Assembly: GCA_015056145.1 (NCBI GenBank)
Contig: SVGY01000002.1
Location: forward strand, 124,001-188,000
Length of the DNA stretch: 64,000 nt
Direction: 5' to 3'
Source: Clostridiales bacterium
Lineage (GTDB): Bacteria; Bacillota; Clostridia; Christensenellales; Aristaeellaceae
Shown here: positions 8,985 through 17,334 of the stretch, piece by piece
How positions within the stretch are numbered: position 1 is the stretch's first letter
How the letters are laid out: each line of letters opens with the position of its first letter
Program-made: the position numbers and the translations under genes
The notes under the pieces: generated by a model
Seen by the model: the letters and a program-made list of their open reading frames with translations, nothing else
Told to the model about the DNA's origin: nothing
The model's database searches: none

Positions 8985-10276
8985 CAGTCAACCTCTCCCA
9001 GATATTCTTCCAAACATAGATTTTTGTCCCGCATGGGCACGCTGTGCTGGACGCCCACATAGCGGATGTGCCAGCACTCGGCCACAAAGCCGGTGATATC
9101 TTCCTTATCCTCCTGATAGCGGATGATAAAGCCGTAATCCCAGCAATTTTTGGCAAGCCATTTCTGCTGGGGCGTACCGATGAAGGCATCAGCGCCCCGG
9201 GCAGTTACGTCAAAGGCAAGGCCGGTATGATGCTCGCTGGTGCCGGGCTCAGCCACGGTCTGGCTGGCTGCGCTTTTGGCCTTGGAGCGGGACCAGCTGG
9301 GGTTGCGCTCCATGTAGCCTGCCACCTTGTCATCCATCAGGGATTGCTGGTAACGGATGCTGCGGTAGCCCGCATTCAGCTGCCAGCCGGTGATGCCGTC
9401 TTCCTTGGCTGCCTTCAGCATTTCGATAAGAGCAGTGGCTGCGGTACGGTCGCCCTCGCATTCGCTGCCCTTGACGTAGATCAGGTCCGAAGGCATAAAG
9501 CTACGCATATTTACCAGGTCGGAGGGTTTGTAATCATCCTCCACCGGGTGAGTCTTGTTGACCAGAATGGGCATGGCGTTGGGATCCGGGGTGGGGGTGG
9601 GCACCGCTGCAGGGGCCTCCTGGCTGAAGAGCAGCGCCATGGTATTGCCGCCGATGACTCCGTCCTCCTCAAGGCCGTTCTGCCGCTGGAACCACATTAC
9701 CGCCGACTTGGTGCCAGCACCGAAATCCCCATCCACTGCGCCCTCCAGATAGCCAAGGTCTTTCAGCCGCTGCTGGGCAGCACGCACGCCGTCGTGATCA
9801 TCGCCCATTGTAAGTACCGAAGGCGTGGAGGTGGGCACGGGGGTAGGCACAAAAATCTGCGCCGATTCGGAGTAGAGCAGGTTGCGGGTTTCCTCGCCTG
9901 CAAGGCCGTCTGCGGCAATGCCATGCTGCGTCTGGAAGAGCATAACCGCCTCTGCGGTACCCTGACCAAACTGGCCGTCCACCTCGCCGGTATAATATCC
10001 CAGCTTTTTCAGCCGCTCCTGAAGGCGTTCCACCTGATCGCCCTCCACGCCTATCTTCAATACCAGCATGGTGGGCGCAGGGGTGGCATTGGGATCCGGG
10101 GTTACTGCCAGCATGTTGCGGTTATCCGCCGTGGGGGTGGGGGTGGCGTTTTTTTCCACATTAAGAACGTCATAGGCCTCCATGGTTTTGGGCGCAAGAA
10201 TGATGCACAAAACCGCCAGCGCAACAAACACAACGGAAAGCAGGATCACCGCCGGAAGATGTTTCCGTGAATCCAT
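8984..10276 (-). CDS. Membrane-anchored VanY-type D-alanyl-D-alanine carboxypeptidase with two peptidoglycan-binding domains
   Basis: A 430-residue extracytoplasmic enzyme. An N-terminal membrane segment (about 8-28) is followed by a TPTPT linker, two PG_binding_1 domains (about 75-135 and 155-215, with [10 protein letters not shown] and [10 protein letters not shown] turns), another linker TPTPDPN, and the catalytic domain. The zinc site is recognisable as [10 protein letters not shown] (around 345-355) and ECWHIRYV (around 400). The role inferred is trimming of stem peptides in the wall. The gene is coupled to mnmG, an unexpected pairing. There is no vanHAX or vanRS here, so no resistance role is implied. 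Confidence 0.9.
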   Translation of the reverse strand: MDSRKHLPAVILLSVVFVALAVLCIILAPKTMEAYDVLNVEKNATPTPTADNRNMLAVTPDPNATPAPTMLVLKIGVEGDQVERLQERLKKLGYYTGEVDGQFGQGTAEAVMLFQTQHGIAADGLAGEETRNLLYSESAQIFVPTPVPTSTPSVLTMGDDHDGVRAAQQRLKDLGYLEGAVDGDFGAGTKSAVMWFQRQNGLEEDGVIGGNTMALLFSQEAPAAVPTPTPDPNAMPILVNKTHPVEDDYKPSDLVNMRSFMPSDLIYVKGSECEGDRTAATALIEMLKAAKEDGITGWQLNAGYRSIRYQQSLMDDKVAGYMERNPSWSRSKAKSAASQTVAEPGTSEHHTGLAFDVTARGADAFIGTPQQKWLAKNCWDYGFIIRYQEDKEDITGFVAECWHIRYVGVQHSVPMRDKNLCLEEYLGEVD

Positions 10277-10279
10277 GTT

Positions 10280-11194
10280 TTATGCCTCCCACAGGGGCAT
10301 GGGGTAACGGCCGTTTTCGCCCATAAGGCGGATGGCGTCCACAACCTGCTGCTTATCTGCGCTGTAGGTAACGCCGTACCATTTGTCCGGCGTGGTTTTT
10401 ACGGTAACATGGGCACGGCCCTGCTTCATTTCTGTATCCACGGCCATGGGCAGGAAGAACTCCGCCTTCATGGGGTTGGCAGGAACCTCTTTTTCCAGGA
10501 ACAGGGGGAACTGCGCCTTGAGGGCGTCCATCATCTGCCGGGGAAATGCCCACATATTCATGCTCACCACGGCCTCGGGGCTGAGGCGGGTATAGGTTTC
10601 ACCATCTTCGGTCATCAGGGGGCCATCTACCGTGGAGATGATGTGCGTACGTTCGTTCAGGCCGGTCAGCTGCTGGTTTTCATCCAGCTCGCACACACCC
10701 CGGGCCACGGAACCGGTCTCGCTGAGTGTATTTTTGAGCAGATAGCCCACCATGGCAACGTCGCCGTCGTCCTTGAGGCTTGTCAGATGCTCGTAGGCCA
10801 GGCGGAAGGCATTCTCGCCGTAAAAATCGTCCGCATTGATGGCGCAGAAAGGTGCATCCACCAGCTCCCGTGCGGCAAGAATGGCGTGACCGGTGCCCCA
10901 GGGCTTTACCCGGCCTTCGGGTACCTGAAAGCCTTCCGGCAGGTCCAGCAAATCCTGGTAAGCATAACGGATCTCCATAAAGCGGCTGGCACGGTCGCCC
11001 ACCACTTCCCGGAACAGGGCTTCGTTTTCCTTTTTGATGACGATCACAGCCCGCTCAAAGCCTGCACGGCGTGCGTCAAAAAGAGAGTAATCCAGAATGA
11101 TCTCGCCATTCTGCCCCACGGGGTCGATCTGCTTCAGGCCGCCATAGCGGCTGCCCATGCCGGCGGCCATGATCACAAGAATGGGTTTATTCAT
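10280..11194 (-). CDS. Sugar-phosphate nucleotidyltransferase-like protein
   Basis: A 304-residue NTP-transferase family member with the nucleotide-binding signature VIMAAGMGSRYGGLKQ at 7-22 and the metal-binding aspartates in INADDFYG. The sugar substrate cannot be assigned. A TTG 24 bases upstream (11218) is in frame, but it would place AAAGGAG inside the coding region. That Shine-Dalgarno therefore fixes the ATG at 11194, although its spacing (12 bases) is slightly long. It is the first gene of the leftward block ending with recD2 and has a strong promoter. Confidence 0.87.
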   Translation of the reverse strand: MNKPILVIMAAGMGSRYGGLKQIDPVGQNGEIILDYSLFDARRAGFERAVIVIKKENEALFREVVGDRASRFMEIRYAYQDLLDLPEGFQVPEGRVKPWGTGHAILAARELVDAPFCAINADDFYGENAFRLAYEHLTSLKDDGDVAMVGYLLKNTLSETGSVARGVCELDENQQLTGLNERTHIISTVDGPLMTEDGETYTRLSPEAVVSMNMWAFPRQMMDALKAQFPLFLEKEVPANPMKAEFFLPMAVDTEMKQGRAHVTVKTTPDKWYGVTYSADKQQVVDAIRLMGENGRYPMPLWEA

Positions 11195-11239
11195 AAATAT
11201 CAAAAACTCCTTTCGCAATGAGGCAAATATCCATCCTGT

Positions 11240-11268
11240 ATTATACCATCAATCCCACCGGGCAACAA
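11240..11268 (-). promoter_or_regulatory. Promoter of the nucleotidyltransferase-vanY-mnmG-nudix-recD2 block
   Basis: Minus strand TTGTTG, 17-bp spacer, perfect TATAAT, about 45 bp before the first start codon. The downstream genes overlap or nearly touch. Confidence 0.75.
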
Positions 11269-11295
11269 TCCCTTTTCAACCCCAGCGGGCTGTGG

Positions 11296-11301
11296 TAAAA
11301 T
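11296..11301 (+). promoter_or_regulatory. Extended -10 element for the 11406 gene
   Basis: TGGTAAAAT is a TGn-extended -10 box without a good -35. The roughly 100-nt leader that follows can form GGGCAG/CTGCCC and GCCTGC/GCAGGC stems before the ribosome binding site. Confidence 0.4.
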
Positions 11302-11405
11302 AGTTGCGCAGCCTGCCTGGATCGCCTATCCTCCCCCGAAGCAGGCACAAGGAAAACATTCTCAGCAGGGCAGCCCCTGCCCGGGAATAAAGGAGGTTGA
11401 TCTCT

Positions 11406-12131
11406 TTGCACAACCAACCAAAGCAGCGCCCCGTTCAAGCGGCTGATATGAAAAGCAAATGGCTCCGGGAAAAGGAAAAACCTCAGCAGGGCCTCCCTGC
11501 TCAGAAGCCTGTAATGGCCGAGGACGAAGTGGAAGAAGCCCCGCCTTCCAAATGGAAGGCCATTTTTAGCAAAGTGCTCCTGTACCTTTTTCTGATGATC
11601 GCCATCGTGTTTGTTTACATTTTCCTGCTCCTTGGTGAGCCGGAGGATGATGCCCAGCAGCTTGCTAATGTGCAGGAACAGAAGATCACCACCTCCATGA
11701 GTCCCCTGGAGATGCCTGGCGAATCGGATGTATCCACGCTGGCAACCACCTTTGGCCAGCCGGTTCTGAGTTTGTATCCCGGCGTATTGCCCATGGAGCG
11801 TGCCCGCATTTACGATACCGCATTTGACGGCGGCTTTGCCCGCCGTGTTACCATTACCTATACTTTGGAAACCGGCGAAACCCTCTATGTGGACAGCCTT
11901 CGCCCCACCGGCGCCATCACCCTTCTGAGCGGCGACTTCCGGCTGGACGGCGAGCGCACCTATGCCATCGGCGGCGTGGATGCAGGCTGGATGGAAAACG
12001 GCCAGCTCATCCGGGTTTTCGGCCAGACTGGCGAGGCTGCCTACTGCGTTACCTGCCCCATCAGTATGAAGGAGCAGCTGCCCCAGCTGCTTCGCTCCAC
12101 CATTCTCAATACAGACGGCTCCCAGCCCTGA
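11406..12131 (+). CDS. Single-pass membrane protein of unknown function
   Basis: Not recognised. The 241 residues comprise a charged cytoplasmic N-terminus with many Lys, Glu and Pro, one hydrophobic segment (about 54-77), and an outside domain of about 160 residues rich in beta-type sequence. The start is taken as TTG at 11406, because AAAGGAGG ends 9 bases before it; an in-frame TTG at 11397 would abut the Shine-Dalgarno. It is followed after 32 bp by the ABC exporter gene, so the two may be cotranscribed. Confidence 0.75.
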   Translation: MHNQPKQRPVQAADMKSKWLREKEKPQQGLPAQKPVMAEDEVEEAPPSKWKAIFSKVLLYLFLMIAIVFVYIFLLLGEPEDDAQQLANVQEQKITTSMSPLEMPGESDVSTLATTFGQPVLSLYPGVLPMERARIYDTAFDGGFARRVTITYTLETGETLYVDSLRPTGAITLLSGDFRLDGERTYAIGGVDAGWMENGQLIRVFGQTGEAAYCVTCPISMKEQLPQLLRSTILNTDGSQP

Positions 12132-12163
12132 ACCATTTCTTCGCTAAAGAAGGGACATAAGCC

Positions 12164-13939
12164 ATGCAGCAAAACACCCGCACCATGAAAACTTCCGATC
12201 TCATCCGCCGCTTTCTGCCCTATTTCAGGCCCTACAAACGGATGCTCTTTTTCGATCTCTTCTGCGCCATGCTCACCACCCTGTGCGACCTGGTGCTGCC
12301 CCTGATTGTGCGCAACTTCACCGCCTTGGCCCAGGAGGATATTTCCCGGCTGCGGATATCCTATGTGCTTATCATCGGCGGTATTTACATTCTGCTCAGG
12401 ATCATCGATGCAGCCGCCAGCTATTACATGACCTCCCGTGGACACATCATGGGCATCTACATCGAGCGGGACATGCGCAGCGCATTGTTCACCCACCTGC
12501 AGACCCTTGGTTTTTCCTACTTCAGCAACGCAAAAGTGGGCCAGATCATGGCCCGCATCACCAGCGACCTTTTTGATGTGACGGAGTTTGCCCATCACTG
12601 CCCGGAGGAGTTCCTCATCGCAGGCATCAAGATCATCATCCCCTTTGTGATCCTGATGGGCATCAGCCCCCTGCTTACGCTGATCATTTTCCTGATGCTG
12701 CCTGTTATGCTGGTGTGCACCCGCTACTTCAACAAAAAAATGAAGGCCGCCTTTGCCCAAAGCCGCCGTCAGGTGGGCGAGATCAACGCCCAGGTGGAGG
12801 ACAGCCTCCTTGGCGTGCGTGTGGTAAAAAGCTTCGCCAACGAGGATATGGAAATTGAAAAGTTTGAAAAGGGCAGCGAGGAATATGTTCGCATCGGCAA
12901 AAACCGCTACCGCTATATGGCCGGCTACAGCACCACCACCCGTTCCTTTGACGGGCTGATGTACATTGTGGTGGTGGTGGCAGGTGCGCTGTTCATGCTC
13001 AAGGGCTGGATAGAAGCTGCGGATTATGTGGCTTACCTGCTCTACATTTCCACCCTGCTTACCTCCATCCGCCGCATTGTAGAATTTGCAGAGCAATTCC
13101 AGCGGGGCATGACGGGCATCGAACGCTTTGCGGAATTGATGGATGTGGAGCCGGATATTGTGGATGCTCCCGATGCAAAGGAACTGACCAACGTCCGTGG
13201 CGATGTAACCTTCGAGGACGTCAGCTTCCACTACAGCGACGATGACCGCACGGTTCTTGCCCACATCAGCCAGCAGGTGAAGGCCGGCGACCGCATCGCC
13301 CTTGTGGGGCCCTCCGGCGGCGGCAAAACCACCTTCTGCAACCTGATCCCCCGTTTCTACGACGTGACCGCCGGCCGCATTCTTGTGGACGGGCAGGACG
13401 TGACCACCCTCACCCAGAAAAGCCTCCGCGAGAATATCGGCATGGTGCAGCAGGAAGTGTACATGTTCTCCGGCACTATTTTTGAAAACATCGCCTACGG
13501 CCTGCCCGGAGCCACCCGGGAACAGGTGGTGGAGGCCGCTAAGCAGGCAGGCGCAGACGAATTCATCTCCCAGCTGCCCCAGGGTTACGATACCTATGTG
13601 GGCGAAAGAGGCGTAAAGCTTTCCGGCGGCCAGAAGCAGCGCATATCCATTGCCCGTGTGTTCCTGAAAAACCCGCCCATCCTCATTCTGGACGAGGCCA
13701 CCAGCGCCCTTGACAATGAAAGCGAGCGGCTGGTGCAAAAATCTTTGGAAAAGCTCAGTGCGGGACGTACCACCTTCACCATCGCCCACAGGCTGACCAC
13801 CATCCGTGGCGCAAGCTCCATCTGGGTGCTGACCAGGGACGGCATTGTGGAAAAGGGCAGCCATCAGGAGCTGATGGCCAAAAAAGGCAAGTATTACGAA
13901 CTATACAGCATGTACACGGAGGATACCGCCCATGAGTAA
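12164..13939 (+). CDS. ABC exporter, fused permease and ATPase (MsbA/LmrA type)
   Basis: A 591-residue half-transporter expected to act as a homodimer in lipid, peptide or drug export. The six-helix transmembrane domain spans roughly 1-330. The ATPase has Walker A GPSGGGKTT (about 381-389), signature LSGGQKQR (about 486), Walker B ILILDEATSALD (about 506-517) and the H-loop IAHRL. The substrate is not predictable. The last 8 bases overlap the next gene, indicating coupled translation with the ManA-like protein. Confidence 0.93.
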   Translation: MQQNTRTMKTSDLIRRFLPYFRPYKRMLFFDLFCAMLTTLCDLVLPLIVRNFTALAQEDISRLRISYVLIIGGIYILLRIIDAAASYYMTSRGHIMGIYIERDMRSALFTHLQTLGFSYFSNAKVGQIMARITSDLFDVTEFAHHCPEEFLIAGIKIIIPFVILMGISPLLTLIIFLMLPVMLVCTRYFNKKMKAAFAQSRRQVGEINAQVEDSLLGVRVVKSFANEDMEIEKFEKGSEEYVRIGKNRYRYMAGYSTTTRSFDGLMYIVVVVAGALFMLKGWIEAADYVAYLLYISTLLTSIRRIVEFAEQFQRGMTGIERFAELMDVEPDIVDAPDAKELTNVRGDVTFEDVSFHYSDDDRTVLAHISQQVKAGDRIALVGPSGGGKTTFCNLIPRFYDVTAGRILVDGQDVTTLTQKSLRENIGMVQQEVYMFSGTIFENIAYGLPGATREQVVEAAKQAGADEFISQLPQGYDTYVGERGVKLSGGQKQRISIARVFLKNPPILILDEATSALDNESERLVQKSLEKLSAGRTTFTIAHRLTTIRGASSIWVLTRDGIVEKGSHQELMAKKGKYYELYSMYTEDTAHE

Positions 13940-15155
13940 GTTGATGGAAAAACTGGATACACTGGAATACACTGAACTGCCCGGTGCTTGGCTGTACGGC
14001 GTAAAACCCGCCGCCTTCCGTTATTCCGGCTGCGCCGAAAATGCACCCGCTGCCCTGAATACTGCGGTGGAAAACGCCAGATCCAATGGCTGCGACAGCC
14101 TCCGGCTTGTGGCTGACGCCCAGTGCTCCGCTTCATTGCCTGCCATGCGCCCTGCCGGCGAATGCAGCGAAGGCATCCTGCTGGAAATGCCCCTCACCGA
14201 TGATTGCGCCCTTCTGCCCATGAAAATGCATCCCGCCTATCGCCATGGCGAAATGACCCCCTGGGGCGGCGACCAGCTGCGCCGGGTCTTTGGCAAGGAG
14301 ATCCCCGACGAGCGCACCGGCGAGGCACTTGAGCTCAGCGTGATCCCCGGGCTGGAAAGCGTCACCGATAACGGCGAGGGGCTCCACAAGCTCATCGCCC
14401 GGGAAGGTGAGCGGCTCACCGGTCTTTCCCCGGATAACCCCTTCCCCCTGCTGCTGAAATTGCTGGCCGCCAAAGGTTCCCTCAGCGTACAGGTTCATCC
14501 TGACGATGAATACGCCGGCATCCACGAAGGCAAGCTGGGCAAGACCGAAGCATGGGTCATTCTGGAAGCCGATGACAACGCCAGCATCCTCTACGGCATG
14601 AAGGAGGGCGTATCCATTGAGGAGCTGGAAAAGGGTCTCCTTTCCGGCGAGGATATCGAACCCCTTATCGCCCGTGTGCCCGTGAAGCCCGGCGATGTGT
14701 TCTTCATGCCTGCGGGCATGGTACACGCCATCGGGGGCGGAATTCTGCTCTACGAAATCCAGCAATCCAGCGATGTGACCTATCGTCTGTGGGACTTCAA
14801 CCGGGTCAACGACAAAGGCGAAAAGCGGCCCCTGCACATCCGCCAGTCGCTGGATGTGATCCGTCCGGAACTGAAGGGACAGCAGGCTGTAATGCCCACA
14901 GCCCTTGACAACACTCTGACTCCCCTGCTGCGGGTGCCTGCCTTTGCGCTGGACTGCGCCGCCATTGATGGGGAAATCGCTCTGCCTGAAAAAAACTTCT
15001 TCCGAATCCTTACCGCCCTTGATGATATGCAGCTTTGCTGGGAGGGCGCATCCATCCGCCTGAATCCCGGCGAAACTGCCTTTATCCCTGCCAAAGCCCC
15101 TGCTTTGACGCTCCGTGGCAAAGGACGTGCGCTGATCTCCGCCGAAAAGGCATAA
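13932..15155 (+). CDS. manA: Class I mannose-6-phosphate isomerase with N-terminal extension
   Basis: Interconverts mannose 6-phosphate and fructose 6-phosphate. The ManA cupin core begins near residue 93 and shows WGGDQL, the zinc ligands in VQVHPDDEYA (around 187-189), a glutamate in LGKTEAWVIL, and the histidine in PAGMVHAIGGG (around 265). The family is usually about 310 residues; this protein has 407. The extra 92 N-terminal residues resemble the C-terminal half of a GNAT acetyltransferase fold (AVENARSNGCDSLRLVAD, then a strand ending LLEMPL). GGAGG stands 9 bases before the ATG, inside the ABC gene, so the extension is translated. Confidence 0.9.
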   Translation: MSKLMEKLDTLEYTELPGAWLYGVKPAAFRYSGCAENAPAALNTAVENARSNGCDSLRLVADAQCSASLPAMRPAGECSEGILLEMPLTDDCALLPMKMHPAYRHGEMTPWGGDQLRRVFGKEIPDERTGEALELSVIPGLESVTDNGEGLHKLIAREGERLTGLSPDNPFPLLLKLLAAKGSLSVQVHPDDEYAGIHEGKLGKTEAWVILEADDNASILYGMKEGVSIEELEKGLLSGEDIEPLIARVPVKPGDVFFMPAGMVHAIGGGILLYEIQQSSDVTYRLWDFNRVNDKGEKRPLHIRQSLDVIRPELKGQQAVMPTALDNTLTPLLRVPAFALDCAAIDGEIALPEKNFFRILTALDDMQLCWEGASIRLNPGETAFIPAKAPALTLRGKGRALISAEKA

Positions 15156-15172
15156 TTGTATACAAACAAAAC

Positions 15173-15211
15173 GGAGAGGTGATCCGGTTTTTCCGGGGCC
15201 TCTCCTTTTTT
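15173..15211. terminator. Bidirectional terminator between manA and the 2H phosphoesterase
   Basis: GGAGAGG and CCTCTCC flank a nested CCGG/CCGG stem, followed by TTTTTT on the plus strand and preceded by A-rich sequence that gives T-rich RNA on the minus strand. It serves convergent genes. Confidence 0.85.
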
Positions 15212-15213
15212 GT

Positions 15214-15729
15214 TCACTTTTCAAGCTTCGCCCGGCAAATGTGCCGCAGGGGGCCAAATGCTCCCAGCTCAAGAGCCGTGATCCTTGCATCCCTGATTTT
15301 CTCTGCCATAGCGACGATTTCCTCCGGCAACGTTTCCCCCGCCGGCAGTGCATGCCGGTATACCGATGCATGAGGCAGCCAATCAGGATAACCATTGGCG
15401 TAATCCGAATCAAAATGGCTGTGCAGCTGCTTCAGCCCCTTATCCAGCACCGGCGCCATGTACCTCACATTTGTGCCCACCAGCTTCAGCCCGGAAAAGC
15501 GGATGGAAACAGGTGCAGAAGCTGTCGCCAATGCCCTGATTCTGGATACAGTCACCGCTTCATCTTCCGGAGCATAGCTGCCCAAAGTGATATGGAAGGG
15601 GAGATCCGCCGTTTCTGTATCCGGCCCGTAGGCACATATCAGTGCATTCCGCAAAGCCTGCAGCTTTTTCTGGGTATCCTCATCCAATACCGCCATGACG
15701 GCAATAAATTCCTCATGCTTCGCCACCAC
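15214..15729 (-). CDS. 2H phosphoesterase (2'-5' RNA ligase/LigT-like)
   Basis: A 171-residue member of the 2H superfamily. The two HxT/S motifs are FHITLGSY and PHASVYR, about 75 residues apart. Family members hydrolyse cyclic phosphates of RNA ends or small nucleotides; the substrate is unknown here. The start is GTG at 15729 with GGAG about 11 bases upstream. The gene stands alone between a terminator and the inserted repeat element. Confidence 0.82.
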   Translation of the reverse strand: MVAKHEEFIAVMAVLDEDTQKKLQALRNALICAYGPDTETADLPFHITLGSYAPEDEAVTVSRIRALATASAPVSIRFSGLKLVGTNVRYMAPVLDKGLKQLHSHFDSDYANGYPDWLPHASVYRHALPAGETLPEEIVAMAEKIRDARITALELGAFGPLRHICRAKLEK

Positions 15730-15845
15730 TGTTCACGCTCCGTTTTGCCCAATATCTCACCCCTGCCGGGGGGCCTTCTTCTCTTCTGTATCAGAAGAAA
15801 AGATGCAAAAGAAGACCGCATTTTCCTAAATCGCACTGCAAAAAA

Positions 15846-16050
15846 CAGGCCGCCGAAGCGGCCCGCAGCTTGTCGAAAAACCTCATTCTTGTCAGTCAAA
15901 GCCGCAAATCTTGCACCTTCGGTGCTCGCTGTGCTTTCTTGAAAGTGCTGCGGCACAAGGAATGTGGGCTCTGCCCACACCCGGCAGGGGGGATGATCCC
16001 CCTGCACCCTGCGCATTTTTTGACAGCCAGCAGGCCGCCGAAGCGGCCCG
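15846..16050 (+). mobile_element. Structured 165-bp element, copy 1, with 20-bp flanking hairpin duplications
   Basis: The core at 15866-16030 is nearly identical to the reverse complement of 44261-44424. It is bracketed by two perfect copies of a 20-bp sequence (15846-15865 and 16031-16050) containing GGCCGC-CGAA-GCGGCC. Read on the minus strand, the DUF1015 stop codon is followed by the hairpin, the element, the hairpin again and only then a T-tract, so the element splits and duplicates a terminator. Inside the core are hairpins at 15913-15925, 15964-15978 and 15985-16004. No convincing open reading frame is present. With the short flanks, it fills the gene-free stretch 15730-16060. Confidence 0.75.
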
Positions 16051-16060
16051 TATTTACGGC

Positions 16061-17311
16061 TTACTTGGTAATCTTCCGGCACTCCATATAGTACCGCTTC
16101 TCGTTGGCCTCACCCATGGAGAAGGTCTTGCGGGGCAGTGCGCCCAGCTGGCGGATTTGCTGGAAGAACAGTCCCTTGTCAGGCTTGGGCAGCAGGAAGC
16201 CGATGGTATTGGCATTCTTGGCCAGTTCCCGTACAGCGCCTTCGCCGTGGACATAGTCCAGCGTTACGCCGGGGTGGGCAGCAAGCCACTGATCAAGGAA
16301 ATTCTGTAGGTCGCCCACTGCCAGCTGATGCTCCGTGGGGATGGCCAGGGTAACTTCCTTGCCCTCGTAAACAATGGTGATGTTCTGGGTCTCATCGTTA
16401 TCCACAAGGCTTTCCTTCTTTGCAGCGGCAAAGGCAGCCAGGTCGTTGAGCAGCTCGTCGCCATCGTAGCCGAAAAGCACCCGGTGGATGGGCTCAAACT
16501 GAAGGGCATCGTCGTAGATGTTTTCGATCTCCACCATGGCAAAACGGGCGGGGTGAGTTACTGTTTCCTCGGGGGTCAGGCCGGTCTTGACACTGTCCCA
16601 GATGGCCTTGGCGGTAGCCAGGCTGTGGTTGCCGTCGCCCACAGCAAACAGCATGGGATCATCACCGCCGCTGAGCTTTTCAAGGGCAGCGTAAATGGCG
16701 CTGATATCCTCGCCCTCGGTCACAGCGTAGCCGATCAGCTGGCCGCCATCCTTCATGAGGGTGAAATCGTAAAGCTTTTCAAGCTGGTTGCGCTTGGCAT
16801 AGAGAGGCTCCACCACGCTCTGCATGGGGTCGTCCATGAGGAGCATCACATGGGAGGATTCCAGGGGGGCGCCCTTACGGATCTTCACACGGGGCGGAAT
16901 GCGCTCGAAAATGGTGCCTTCGCTGGCACGCACCAGCGGCCGGGAACCGGGCTTGTTATCATAGCACTCCAGATCCAGCACGCCAACCAGGCCCAGCCGT
17001 GCGCCGGCAGGGGTGATGCGTTCCACCAGAATGAAGCCCTGCTCCACTGCGGGAACCAGCGTGCCATTGGCCACATAATCCGCCATGGTCTGATGGATGC
17101 CGGGAATCAGCTCATCGGATTTTGCCAGGTAGCATTCCGGCAGAATGATGCGGTAGGCAGAGGGCTTGCTGCCCACCTGCAGCTCCACATCCTGCCAGTA
17201 TTCGGGCTGGGAGGTGAACTGGTCACAGGCCACACAGGCCCAGGCGGAAAGATCGCTGCCGGGCTTGGGCAACAGCAGCTGACCGGGATAAATGCAGGGA
17301 TTGAAAGGCAT
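16061..17311 (-). CDS. DUF1015 family protein
   Basis: A 416-residue member of the DUF1015 family, whose biochemical function is not established. The family core DGNHSLATAKAIW is visible near residue 225, preceded by RIPPRVKIRKGAPLES and followed by HPARFAMVEIEN. The gene starts 23 bp after the large bitopic protein gene in the same direction, with TAAGGAGG before the ATG, so it is probably in that operon. The protein looks complete and cytoplasmic. Confidence 0.88.
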   Translation of the reverse strand: MPFNPCIYPGQLLLPKPGSDLSAWACVACDQFTSQPEYWQDVELQVGSKPSAYRIILPECYLAKSDELIPGIHQTMADYVANGTLVPAVEQGFILVERITPAGARLGLVGVLDLECYDNKPGSRPLVRASEGTIFERIPPRVKIRKGAPLESSHVMLLMDDPMQSVVEPLYAKRNQLEKLYDFTLMKDGGQLIGYAVTEGEDISAIYAALEKLSGGDDPMLFAVGDGNHSLATAKAIWDSVKTGLTPEETVTHPARFAMVEIENIYDDALQFEPIHRVLFGYDGDELLNDLAAFAAAKKESLVDNDETQNITIVYEGKEVTLAIPTEHQLAVGDLQNFLDQWLAAHPGVTLDYVHGEGAVRELAKNANTIGFLLPKPDKGLFFQQIRQLGALPRKTFSMGEANEKRYYMECRKITK

Positions 17312-17334
17312 GGGAATTCCTCCTTAGAACAAAA

